Source of the DNA: Limnohabitans sp. 15K
GTDB taxonomy: Bacteria; Pseudomonadota; Gammaproteobacteria; Burkholderiales; Burkholderiaceae_C
NCBI RefSeq assembly: GCF_002778285.1
Contig: NZ_NESM01000003.1
Location: 248,001 to 312,000 of the forward strand
DNA: 64,000 nucleotides
Reading direction: 5' to 3'
A program made the position numbers and the translations under genes. Under the pieces are notes generated by a model. The model searched no databases and was not told the origin of the DNA. It was given only the letters and a program-made list of their open reading frames with translations. Positions 8,986-16,238 of the stretch are shown here, one piece after another (the first letter of the stretch is position 1; each line of letters opens with the position of its first letter).

Positions 8986-10260
8986 ATGCAACGTCGTCAA
9001 TTTTTGCAAACGGGCTCCGCATTGGGCGCGATGGGTCTGGTTTCGGGTTGTGCCACCGTGGGTGGTGGAAGCGGTCCCAAAGTGGTGGTCATCGGCGGGG
9101 GTTACTCGGGTGCCACGGCTGCCAAATACCTGCGCATGTGGTCCGAGCACAAGATCCAGGTCACCTTGGTTGAACCCAGCGATGCCTTCATCTCTTGCCC
9201 CATGTCCAACTTGGTCATTGGGGGCAGCAAAACCATCACCGAGATCACCACGCCTTATGACAACCTGACCAAGCGCCACGGTGTCAAAGTCATCAAAGAC
9301 CGCGTCAACACCATCGATGCCGACAAGCGCATTGTCAAGTTGGCGGGTGGCGCCGAGCTGACTTATGACCGCTTGATCGTCTCACCCGGCGTGGACTTCA
9401 TGTGGGAAACCTTGCCTGGCATGAACAAGGCCGGTGCCAAAGACAAAGTCATGCACGCTTGGAAAGCCGGCGAACAAACCGTCACCCTGCGCAAGCAACT
9501 CGAAGCCATGCCCGACGGCGGCGTGTTTGCCATGTCCATCCCGCTGGCCCCTTACCGCTGCCCTCCCGGTCCTTACGAGCGCGCTTGCCAGGTGGCCGAC
9601 TACTTCAGCAAGGCCAAGCCCAAGAGCAAGGTGTTGATCTTGGACGCCAACGACGACGTGACTTCCAAAGGTCCGCTGTTCAAAAAAGCCTGGGCCGAGC
9701 GCTACAACGGCATCATCGAATACCGCAACAAACACAACGTGACCGATGTCGACGCGGCCACCAACACCTTGAAGTTTGAGTTCAACGACGACATCAAGGC
9801 CAACGTGCTCAACGTGATTCCGACCATGCGCGCTGGTGACATCGCTGTCAACGCGGGTCTGGCCACGGCCAACAAGCGCTGGTGCGAAGTGGATTTCCTC
9901 ACCTTCGAATCCAAAGCCGCCCAAAACGTGCACGTTTTGGGCGACGCGATCCAGATCGCGCCTGGCATGCCCAAGTCGGGCCACATGGCCAACCAGCACG
10001 GCAAGACCTGTGCGGCAGCGGTCATTGCCTTGTTGATGGGCAAAGAGGTCAACCCCATGCCCATTTACAACAACACCTGCTACAGCTATGTCAGCACCAA
10101 AGATGTGGTGCATGTGGCCAGCGTGCACCGTTATGACGCGGAGAAGAAAACCATGCTGACCGTGCCAGGTTCAGGGGGTGTCTCGAGCGCTGCCAACGAA
10201 CTGGAAGGTGTTTACGCTTGGGCTTGGGCGCAAAACATTTGGGCTGACACACTGGCTTGA
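8986..10260 (+). CDS. fccB: Sulfide dehydrogenase flavoprotein subunit (FccB / SoxF)
   Basis: A 424-residue flavoprotein of the sulfide:quinone reductase-like family that oxidises sulfide in the periplasm. The N-terminus has twin arginines (QRRQFLQTG), suggesting Tat export, and a lipobox-like VSGC. The FAD motif is GGGYSG at 37-42. C71 in SCPMSN fits the covalent FAD attachment cysteine, while C192 (YRCPPGPYERA) and C365 (YNNTCYS) are spaced like the active-site disulfide of Allochromatium FccB. It is co-transcribed with fccA and the downstream soxYZ fusion. Confidence 0.93.
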   Translation: MQRRQFLQTGSALGAMGLVSGCATVGGGSGPKVVVIGGGYSGATAAKYLRMWSEHKIQVTLVEPSDAFISCPMSNLVIGGSKTITEITTPYDNLTKRHGVKVIKDRVNTIDADKRIVKLAGGAELTYDRLIVSPGVDFMWETLPGMNKAGAKDKVMHAWKAGEQTVTLRKQLEAMPDGGVFAMSIPLAPYRCPPGPYERACQVADYFSKAKPKSKVLILDANDDVTSKGPLFKKAWAERYNGIIEYRNKHNVTDVDAATNTLKFEFNDDIKANVLNVIPTMRAGDIAVNAGLATANKRWCEVDFLTFESKAAQNVHVLGDAIQIAPGMPKSGHMANQHGKTCAAAVIALLMGKEVNPMPIYNNTCYSYVSTKDVVHVASVHRYDAEKKTMLTVPGSGGVSSAANELEGVYAWAWAQNIWADTLA

Positions 10261-10261
10261 T

Positions 10262-11071
10262 GTGACGACCGTGACCCTTTACTCTCGACGCGAATGCTTG
10301 CAGCAGGCGGCTGGCCTCAGTGCGGGCTTGGCTGCCACAGTTTGGCCTTCCTGGGTGGGTGCAAGCTCACCCGTTTTTGAACGCAAAACCCTGGCAGAGG
10401 TTGCCAAAGCTCTGGGTGCTAAATCCCTGACACTCAGCGCAGATGTGAAACTCAACACGCTGGATTACGCTGAAAACGGGGCATCTGTGCCCATGGACAT
10501 CAGCACCAGCTTGTCGGGTGTCAGCAGCTTTGCGTTGTTTGTCGAAAAAAACCCTGTCCCTTTGGCTGCGGTGATCAAGTTGACCGAGGGCGTGGGTTCG
10601 TCTTTGACCATGCACATCAAGATGGCGCAGACCTCGGTGGTTTACGGCCTGGTGCTTTTGAACGATGGACGTGCTTTTTACGCCAAGAAAGAAGTCAAAG
10701 TGGTGCTGGGCAGTTGTGGCGGCACATCCGACACGGTGGACGATGTGGAGGCCAAACGGGCGACCGAGCCGACCAAAATCCGCACCCAAATTCAAGGCGA
10801 GTCTGCCTTGGTGCGCATGCGCATGGCCCACGAAATGGAATCAGGGCAACGCAAAAACGCTGCAGGCAAGGTGGTGATGGCTTGGCACATTGACAGGGTG
10901 GTCATCAGCCACAACGCCAAAGAGGTCATGACCGCAGATTGGGGCCCGGGTGTTGCCCGCCATCCTTACCTGCAGTTCAACCTCAAAAGCGCCAAATTGG
11001 GCGATAAACTTTCCGTTTTTTGGCGCGACAACAAGGGTGCATCGAGAACGGATGACCTGCTGATACTTTGA
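10262..11071 (+). CDS. soxYZ: SoxY-SoxZ fusion, sulfur carrier protein
   Basis: A single 269-residue chain that combines the two usually separate subunits of the Sox sulfur carrier. Residues 1-35 form a Tat-like signal (SRRECLQQAAGLSAGLAA). Residues about 40-154 are SoxY and end with GSCGG, whose C152 corresponds to the sulfur-binding cysteine of the GGCGG tail. After a linker of about 20 residues, 170-269 are SoxZ (AHEMESGQRK, ISHNAKEV, ADWGPG, FWRDNKG). Start is GTG 10262 or GTG 10271, right after the fccB stop. No soxAX, soxB or soxCD is in the window. Confidence 0.88.
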   Translation: MTTVTLYSRRECLQQAAGLSAGLAATVWPSWVGASSPVFERKTLAEVAKALGAKSLTLSADVKLNTLDYAENGASVPMDISTSLSGVSSFALFVEKNPVPLAAVIKLTEGVGSSLTMHIKMAQTSVVYGLVLLNDGRAFYAKKEVKVVLGSCGGTSDTVDDVEAKRATEPTKIRTQIQGESALVRMRMAHEMESGQRKNAAGKVVMAWHIDRVVISHNAKEVMTADWGPGVARHPYLQFNLKSAKLGDKLSVFWRDNKGASRTDDLLIL

Positions 11072-11096
11072 TGGCACTTTTCTATTGGGAGTTCAG

Positions 11097-11405
11097 ATGA
11101 AACTGATTTATTCGACCATCGCTTTTTACGCGTTGACCATGTCCCCTGCCTTCGCCAGCGCTGATCTGGCCAAGAAAAATGCCTGCATGTCTTGCCATGC
11201 TGTTGACAGGAAATTGGTGGGACCTTCCTATCAAGACGTTGCCAAAAAATATGCAGGCCAGAAAGATGCCGTGGCCAATTTGGCCAACAGCATCAAGGCC
11301 GGTGGTGCCGGGAAATGGGGCCCTGTGCCCATGCCCGCTCAATCCGCGTTGAGCGAAGTAGATGCCAAAACACTGGCCGCTTGGATTCTGGCGGGGGCCA
11401 AATAA
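11097..11405 (+). CDS. Class I cytochrome c (c551/c552-like)
   Basis: A 102-residue periplasmic cytochrome. A signal peptide ending SPAFA is followed by haem motif CMSCH, the VGPSYQDVAKKY segment and a C-terminal Met ligand region (GPVPMPAQ) with the closing helix SEVDAKTLAAWILAGAK, all typical of cytochrome c551/c552. ATG 11097 is preceded by GGGAG. It is the last gene of the fccAB-soxYZ operon and is a likely soluble electron acceptor for FccAB, passing electrons to the terminal oxidase. Confidence 0.88.
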   Translation: MKLIYSTIAFYALTMSPAFASADLAKKNACMSCHAVDRKLVGPSYQDVAKKYAGQKDAVANLANSIKAGGAGKWGPVPMPAQSALSEVDAKTLAAWILAGAK

Positions 11406-11437
11406 AAAAATCGCACCGATTGGGAGCGGGTGCCGAT
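11404..11437 (-). terminator. Rho-independent terminator of the persulfide dioxygenase gene
   Basis: On the minus strand the stem ATCGGCACC/GGTGCGAT (one bulged G) is followed by a run of seven T. The stem begins in the gene's stop codon. It also separates this gene from the convergent cytochrome gene. Confidence 0.6.
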
Positions 11438-12312
11438 CAAAGGGCGTTCAAAGGAATTTTGACGTAGGCAATGCCGTTGTCTTCCTTGGGCGGCAACTCG
11501 CCAGCGCGGATGTTGATTTGCACCGCAGGCAGGATCAGCACCGGCATTTCCAAAGTAGCGTCTCGCTTTGTGCGCATCTCGACAAACTCGGCCTCACCAA
11601 TGCCGTCGTGCACATGGATGTTCTTGGCTTTTTGTTCGGCCACAGTCGTTTCAAAATTCACCGAGCGGCCATTGGGCGGGTAGTCGTGGCACATGAACAA
11701 CCGGGTCTGGGGCGGCAAGCTCAAAATTTTGCGTGTCGAGGCGTACAAGGTTTTGGCGTCGCCACCGGGAAAGTCGCAACGTGCGGTGCCCACATCGGGC
11801 ATGAACAGGGTGTCGCCCACAAAAACGGCATCGCCAAATTGATAAGCCACACAAGCGGGTGTGTGGCCCGGCACGAACAGAGTGCTGCCTGTCAGGTTGC
11901 CAATGGTGATGGCCTCTTCCTCGGCGAACAGATGGTCGAACTGCGACCCGTCAACCTTGAAGCTGTCTTCCATGTTGAAGATGCCCTTGAACACTTTTTG
12001 CACGCCACCAATGTGGTCACCGATGGCGGTTTGGCCACCCAAGTGTTGTTTCAGGTAAGGGGCGGCGCTCAGGTGATCGGCGTGGGCATGGGTTTCAAGA
12101 ATCCAGGCCACCTTCAGATCCTTGGCTTTGACAAACTCAATCACCTTGTCCGCTGACTTGTGGCTGGTGCGGCCCGACTTGGGGTCGTAGTCCAACACCG
12201 AATCAATGATGGCGCAAGCGGCCCCCGGTTTTTCGTAGACCACATAAGTGACGGTCCAGGTAGCGGGGTCAAAAATGCCGTGGACTTGGGGGGTGACAGT
12301 GGCGGTATTCAT
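11437..12312 (-). CDS. blh: MBL-fold persulfide dioxygenase-like hydrolase (Blh/ETHE1 family)
   Basis: A 291-residue metallo-beta-lactamase-fold protein. The metal motif THAHADH is near residue 95 and further ligands are in PGHTPAC, GDTLF and HDYPP. ETHE1/Blh enzymes oxidise glutathione persulfide to sulfite, which protects cells from sulfide-derived persulfides. The divergent neighbour is a BigR-type repressor; blh-bigR is the classic pairing in Xylella and Agrobacterium. No rhodanese domain is fused. Transcription should start within the overlapping promoter region at 12342-12376 and rise when sulfide or persulfide inactivates the repressor. Confidence 0.88.
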   Translation of the reverse strand: MNTATVTPQVHGIFDPATWTVTYVVYEKPGAACAIIDSVLDYDPKSGRTSHKSADKVIEFVKAKDLKVAWILETHAHADHLSAAPYLKQHLGGQTAIGDHIGGVQKVFKGIFNMEDSFKVDGSQFDHLFAEEEAITIGNLTGSTLFVPGHTPACVAYQFGDAVFVGDTLFMPDVGTARCDFPGGDAKTLYASTRKILSLPPQTRLFMCHDYPPNGRSVNFETTVAEQKAKNIHVHDGIGEAEFVEMRTKRDATLEMPVLILPAVQINIRAGELPPKEDNGIAYVKIPLNAL

Positions 12313-12323
12313 CGCAAAGCCCT

Positions 12324-12394
12324 TTGAATTAAGTTTTCAATAGTATATTGACTAATAGTTTGTTTGTCAATATAATTTACCATCCTTAATTGAA
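12324..12394. promoter_or_regulatory. Overlapping divergent blh/bigR promoters with nested dyad operator
   Basis: Two inverted repeats share one centre at 12359: TATATTGAC (12344-12352) with GTCAATATA (12366-12374), and TTGAATTAAG (12324-12333) with CTTAATTGAA (12385-12394, one mismatch). The inner dyad holds both promoters. For bigR, TTGACT (12348-12353) and TATAAT (12371-12376) are 17 bases apart; for blh on the minus strand, TTGACA (12370-12365) and TATACT (12347-12342) are 17 apart. A repressor bound here would block both genes. Confidence 0.75.
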
Positions 12395-12412
12395 AAGCAG
12401 GAAAACCCGCCC

Positions 12413-12742
12413 ATGGACACCAACACCCTGGACCTTGAAAAAATGAAAACTTCAGCCGGCCATGCTTGCCGTCTGATGAAAGTCCTCTCCAACCCGGACC
12501 GCTTGATGCTGCTGTGCCAACTGTCTCAAGGCGAAAAGCGTGTGGGCGAGTTGGAAGAGCTCTTGGGCATCGTGCAGCCCACCCTGTCGCAGCAGCTGAC
12601 GGTACTCCGCGACGAAGAGCTTGTCACCACCCGCCGCGATGGCAAAAACATTTACTACCAAATCGCCAGCCCCCAAGCGCTGGCGGTCATGACCGTTTTA
12701 TTCGAACAATTTTGTGGACCACAAGAAGGAGCATCAGCATGA
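12413..12742 (+). CDS. bigR: ArsR-family sulfide/persulfide-responsive repressor (BigR/SqrR-like)
   Basis: A 109-residue ArsR-type winged-helix repressor with recognition helix region QPTLSQQLTVLRDEELVTTRRDGKNIYY. Two cysteines, C35 (LLCQLS) and C101 (EQFC), occupy the positions of the redox pair that forms a disulfide or polysulfide bridge in BigR/SqrR; a further C19 is present. There is no ArsR metal box. The regulator probably represses itself and blh, and perhaps the pmp and fcc genes. It leads an operon with the two YeeE-type genes that follow at 12739 and 13187. Confidence 0.88.
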   Translation: MDTNTLDLEKMKTSAGHACRLMKVLSNPDRLMLLCQLSQGEKRVGELEELLGIVQPTLSQQLTVLRDEELVTTRRDGKNIYYQIASPQALAVMTVLFEQFCGPQEGASA

Positions 12743-13176
12743 ACATCGATTGGGCACATTTCACGCCTTTCGCCTCTCTCGTCGGCGGCATCATTTTGGG
12801 GGTGGCCTCGGCCATCTTCATCTTGGTCAACGGACGCATCTTGGGCATCAGCGGCATTTTGGGTGGGCTGCTGCCACCTAAAGTGGGCGACGCCACTTGG
12901 CGTGTTGCATTTCTCCTGGGTATGTTTGCCGCACCCACGGTTTTTCACGCCGTGGTGCCCGCGCAGTACATCACCGCCCCGCGCATTGACGCGTCTGACT
13001 GGATGGTGATTGCTGCCGGTTTGCTGGTGGGCATCGGCACCCGCTATGCCTCTGGTTGCACCAGTGGTCATGGTGTGTGTGGTTTGTCTCGTCTGTCACC
13101 CCGCTCCTTGGTGGCCACCCTGTCTTTCATGGGTGCCGGCTTTGTCATGGTCTACGTGCTGCGTCACATCCTCTAA
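12739..13176 (+). CDS. pmpA: YeeE/YedE-type half transporter (PmpA-like)
   Basis: A 145-residue membrane protein with four hydrophobic segments, the N-terminal half of the YeeE/YedE (TsuA-like) sulfur-compound transporter fold. The motif SGCTSGHGVCG carries conserved cysteines thought to relay sulfur anions such as thiosulfate. ATG 12739 lies just before the bigR stop, after an AAGGAG ribosome site. Such split pairs (PmpA/PmpB) commonly accompany bigR-type regulators; transport of sulfite or thiosulfate is likely but not shown. Confidence 0.85.
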   Translation: MNIDWAHFTPFASLVGGIILGVASAIFILVNGRILGISGILGGLLPPKVGDATWRVAFLLGMFAAPTVFHAVVPAQYITAPRIDASDWMVIAAGLLVGIGTRYASGCTSGHGVCGLSRLSPRSLVATLSFMGAGFVMVYVLRHIL

Positions 13177-13186
13177 GGAAATCAAC

Positions 13187-13651
13187 ATGCTTAACAAAAA
13201 CCACCTCCACCGCATCGCTGAATTTGTCGTTGGTCTGCTGTTTGGCTTGGGCCTCATGCTCTCGGGCATGACCGACCCCGGCAAAGTCATGGGCTTTCTT
13301 GACCTCTTTGGCACTTGGGACCCTTCCTTGGCACTGGTGATGGGCGGCGCCATCATGGTCGGCTTTTTCGCTTTCACCGTGGCCAAAAAACGCACCAGCA
13401 CCTTTTTGGGCGGCGCTATGCGCCTGCCCACCAACATGGACATGGACAAAAAACTGGTGATTGGCAGTTTGTTGTTTGGTGCAGGTTGGGGCTTGGCTGG
13501 TTTTTGCCCTGGCCCGGCCCTGGTGTCGATGGCCGATGGCCAACCCAAAGCACTGGTGTTTGTCGTGGCCATGTTGGTCGGCATGCTGGGCTTTGAGTTG
13601 ATGGACCGTTTTGTCCACGCACCCCGCAAAGCCAAATTCAACGCGGCTTGA
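13187..13651 (+). CDS. pmpB: YeeE/YedE-type half transporter (PmpB-like)
   Basis: A 154-residue membrane protein homologous to its upstream neighbour, supplying the second half of the transporter. It contains LFGLGLMLSGMTDPGKVMGF near the start and the conserved GAGWGLAGFCPGPA with the single conserved cysteine. ATG 13187 follows an AAGGAA ribosome site 10 bases after the pmpA stop, so the two halves are surely co-translated. It is a partner for PmpA in moving a small sulfur species, by family analogy. Confidence 0.85.
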   Translation: MLNKNHLHRIAEFVVGLLFGLGLMLSGMTDPGKVMGFLDLFGTWDPSLALVMGGAIMVGFFAFTVAKKRTSTFLGGAMRLPTNMDMDKKLVIGSLLFGAGWGLAGFCPGPALVSMADGQPKALVFVVAMLVGMLGFELMDRFVHAPRKAKFNAA

Positions 13652-13691
13652 GCCTCACGATGGACTCCCCCAACGCTGAAGTGGTGGACCG

Positions 13692-15422
13692 ATGACCGCG
13701 TTGCGACAATGGTTCCCCACTGTTCCCATGCTGGTGTGGGGTCGCCTGTACAACCGAGAAGCTTTCACCAACGACATGGTGGCGGCACTCATCGTCACCA
13801 TCATGCTGATCCCGCAAAGCTTGGCCTATGCATTGCTGGCAGGCCTGCCGCCTGAGGTGGGTTTGTATGCCAGCGTCGCGCCTTTGCTGCTCTATGCGGT
13901 GTTGGGCAGCAGCCGTGTCTTGGCGGTGGGGCCTGTGGCCGTCGTGTCTTTGATGACCGCTGCTGCGGTGGCGGAACATGCGGCTGCGGGGACGCATGCT
14001 TATTGGCAAGTGGCCATCACTTTGGCATTTTTGTCGGGCGGCATGTTGCTCATCATGGGGTTTTTGAGATTGGGCTTCTTGGCCAATTTTTTAAGCCACC
14101 CAGTCATCTCTGGTTTTATTTCGGCCTCGGGTCTGTTGATCGCTTTGAGCCAAATCAAAACCCTCATGGGTGTGAAAGCCGAGGGCCACAACTTTGTAGA
14201 GCTGCTGTCTGCGCTGATGCACCAAGCTTCTAACCTCCACTTGCTCACCTTGGGTGTGGGCTTCGCCGCCACCGTGTTTTTGTTTTGGGTTCGCAAAGGC
14301 TTGAAACCACTGCTCATTGCTGCAGGCCTCAAACCCAAGCTGGCCGATGTGCTGGCCAAGGCAGGTCCCGTGGCCGCCATTGCCCTGACCACGGCGTTGG
14401 CTTGGGCGCTGGACTGGCAAGGCCAAGGCATGAAGTTGGTGGGCACGGTGCCGCAAGGTTTGCCCCCGCTCACTGCGCCGCTGTGGGACTTGGCTTTGTG
14501 GCAAGAGCTGTGGGTGCCAGCGCTGCTCATCAGCGTGGTGGGGTTTGTTGAATCGGTGTCGGTGGGCCAAACCTTGGCCGCCAAACGTCGTCAACGCATT
14601 GAACCTGACCAAGAGTTGGTGGCCTTGGGTGCCAGCAACTTGTCGGCGGCATTCACGGGCGGCTTTCCCGTGACCGGTGGTTTCGCACGCTCTGTGGTCA
14701 ATTTTGATGCCGGCGCTGTCACGCCAGCCGCAGGCGTGTACACGGCGGTGGGCATCACGCTGGCTTCGCTGTTTTTAACCCCTGCGCTTTACTATCTGCC
14801 GCAGGCCACACTGGCGGCCACCATCATCGTGGCGGTGCTCTCTTTGGTCGACTTTGGCATCTTCAAATCCACTTGGCGATTCTCCAAACTCGACTTCATC
14901 GCCGTAGCCACCACTTTGCTGGCCACCTTGTTGGTGGGTGTGGAAACGGGTTTGGTGTTGGGTGTGGTGGTGTCTTTGGCCCTGTTTTTGTTCCGAGCCA
15001 GCCGCCCCCACATGGCCACTGTGGGGCTGGTGCCGGGCACCGAGCATTTCCGCAATGTGCTTCGCCACAATGTGTTGACCAGTCCCAAGCTGGTCTGCCT
15101 GCGGGTGGATGCCAGCCTGTTTTTCGCCAACGCCCGTGGCGTGGAAGACCGCATCAACGCCGAGGTGGCAGCGCATCCAGGCTTAGAGCATGTTGTGTTG
15201 CAATGTTCTGCGGTGAACGACATCGACGCCAGTGCCTTGGAAAGCTTGGAAGCCATTGCCAGTCGAATGAAAGACTCTGGGATTGCACTGCATTTTTCAG
15301 AGATCAAAGGCCCGGTGATGGACAAGCTCAACACCACGCACTTTTTGCAGCATTTGCACGGGAGGGTGTTTTTGACCAATTACCAAGCCATCCAGGCGCT
15401 CACGCCTGAGGTCATTCGGTAA
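13692..15422 (+). CDS. SulP/SLC26 anion permease with STAS domain
   Basis: A 576-residue inner-membrane anion transporter. The N-terminal signature is IPQSLAYALLAGLPPEVGLYAS, followed by about ten more hydrophobic segments. A C-terminal STAS domain (about 450-565) has VVLQCSAVNDIDASALESL. SulP proteins exchange sulfate or other anions such as bicarbonate. Its place 40 bases behind pmpB suggests a role in exporting or importing sulfate linked to sulfide oxidation. It directly abuts the left end of the tRNA-Arg element. Confidence 0.85.
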   Translation: MTALRQWFPTVPMLVWGRLYNREAFTNDMVAALIVTIMLIPQSLAYALLAGLPPEVGLYASVAPLLLYAVLGSSRVLAVGPVAVVSLMTAAAVAEHAAAGTHAYWQVAITLAFLSGGMLLIMGFLRLGFLANFLSHPVISGFISASGLLIALSQIKTLMGVKAEGHNFVELLSALMHQASNLHLLTLGVGFAATVFLFWVRKGLKPLLIAAGLKPKLADVLAKAGPVAAIALTTALAWALDWQGQGMKLVGTVPQGLPPLTAPLWDLALWQELWVPALLISVVGFVESVSVGQTLAAKRRQRIEPDQELVALGASNLSAAFTGGFPVTGGFARSVVNFDAGAVTPAAGVYTAVGITLASLFLTPALYYLPQATLAATIIVAVLSLVDFGIFKSTWRFSKLDFIAVATTLLATLLVGVETGLVLGVVVSLALFLFRASRPHMATVGLVPGTEHFRNVLRHNVLTSPKLVCLRVDASLFFANARGVEDRINAEVAAHPGLEHVVLQCSAVNDIDASALESLEAIASRMKDSGIALHFSEIKGPVMDKLNTTHFLQHLHGRVFLTNYQAIQALTPEVIR

Positions 15423-15440
15423 TTTGGATTGGATGGCGTT

Positions 15441-15478
15441 TGGTGCCCCCGACAGGAATCGAACCTGTATCACTCCCT
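15441..15478 (-). repeat. attL: displaced 3' half of tRNA-Arg(CCU)
   Basis: These 38 bases are identical to 19535-19572, the 3' part (nucleotides 38-75 including CCA) of the intact tRNA-Arg gene. Identity stops at 15479. This is the left end of an integrated element: the original 3' half was displaced when the element supplied its own copy at the right end. Confidence 0.95.
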
Positions 15479-15517
15479 AGTACTGGCAAGGATTGCAACG
15501 AATTCTACGTTAGATCC

Positions 15518-15656
15518 TACCTAATTTCTAGCTAAACAGCTTACTTGGCAGAAATCTGTTGAGTCAAGACATAAGGGGGGAGGGGTGGAGCTGTCAGAGT
15601 TGCCAGTGCAGGTGCTTGCTACATTCACAAAAAAAGAATTCTGAAACGGTTAGGTA
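15518..15656. promoter_or_regulatory. Candidate integrase arm-type sites, left end
   Basis: TACCTAA occurs at 15518-15524 and inverted as TTAGGTA at 15650-15656. The right end has TACCTAG (19460-19466) and TACCTAA (19471-19477). CTTGGCAG is also shared by both ends (15544-15551 and 19488-19495). Short repeats flanking the core at both ends are what integrase arm-binding sites look like. No other gene is seen in 15423-15661. Confidence 0.4.
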
Positions 15657-15661
15657 GTTAG

Positions 15662-15889
15662 CTAGTTAGTCAGTTCTTTGGTGAGTTCACAGGGATCGAG
15701 GCCAAGGGCCATACAGATGTCCAGCACCTCTATGAAGTCCATTTTCCTCTCCCCACTCTCGATTTTTGCTATGTAAGACTGAGGTTTTGCAAGTTGTTCT
15801 GCGACATCAACCTGACGCAGGCCAGCGGCAAGACGTGCCTGTTTAAGGCGCTCCCTCAGTGTTTTTTCTCTATCTCTAACGAGCCGCAT
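15662..15889 (-). CDS. XRE-family HTH repressor of the element
   Basis: A 75-residue single-domain helix-turn-helix protein of the Cro/CI (XRE) family. RQVDVAEQLAKPQSYIAKIESGER forms the HTH, followed by the usual DFIEVLDICMALGLDP helices. It is divergent from the two exported-protein genes, and a palindrome lies in the shared promoter region (15915-15935), so it probably represses itself and the rightward genes. It may be the switch that keeps the element quiescent, or it may double as a directionality factor. Confidence 0.85.
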   Translation of the reverse strand: MRLVRDREKTLRERLKQARLAAGLRQVDVAEQLAKPQSYIAKIESGERKMDFIEVLDICMALGLDPCELTKELTN

Positions 15890-15908
15890 GAGGCAATGCT
15901 GAAACCTC

Positions 15909-15937
15909 TTGCGGGATATCCCAAATTAGGATATCTT
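15909..15937. promoter_or_regulatory. Operator palindrome and rightward promoter of the element
   Basis: The inverted repeat GATATCC (15915-15921) / GGATATC (15929-15935) has a 7-base spacer. It fills the spacer and -10 of a promoter-like pair for rightward transcription, TTGCGG (15909-15914) and TATCTT (15932-15937), 17 bases apart. It is a natural binding site for the XRE protein encoded next to it. Confidence 0.6.
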
Positions 15938-15968
15938 TTGAGTTCAGCAACAAAATGCAACCAGTTTT

Positions 15969-16181
15969 ATGAAAAAAATTCTAGTAACTGCCTCATTGAT
16001 GCTTCCTTTGCTGATCAGTTCTTCTGCAATTCATGCAAGTGCAGGCACTCTTAAGTCGTGCGAGGGGGTTAGCACGGCTCAAGGCTTCAAGTACATTGGG
16101 ACATATTGTGTGGACTTTGAATGTAAATTCGTTACTAGACGGATGTTTGATAGTTATTGCCCTTTCCAAATTCCGAATTAA
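15969..16181 (+). CDS. Small exported cysteine-containing protein, unknown
   Basis: A 70-residue product with a clear signal peptide (MKKILVTASLMLPLLISSSAIHA, split before SAGTL), leaving a mature peptide of about 46 residues with four cysteines (SCEG, TYCVDFEC, SYCPF). The even number of cysteines suggests disulfides in an exported peptide. I do not recognise the family. It is the first gene rightward of the XRE operator in an AT-rich part of the element, so it is cargo rather than a mobility function. Confidence 0.65.
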   Translation: MKKILVTASLMLPLLISSSAIHASAGTLKSCEGVSTAQGFKYIGTYCVDFECKFVTRRMFDSYCPFQIPN

Positions 16182-16238
16182 AAGTTTATAAAAATTTAAA
16201 ATATAGGATAAGATAATTTTTATCACCTAAAATATATT

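Noticed and set aside
10178..10261. N-terminal extension of the soxYZ gene into fccB
   Set aside because: The extension lies wholly in the fccB reading region, lacks a ribosome site and would hide the Tat-like signal; GTG 10262 or 10271 fits better.
15441..15478. A second functional tRNA-Arg gene at the left end
   Set aside because: Only the 3' 38 bases are present; no D-arm, anticodon or 5' acceptor strand follows.
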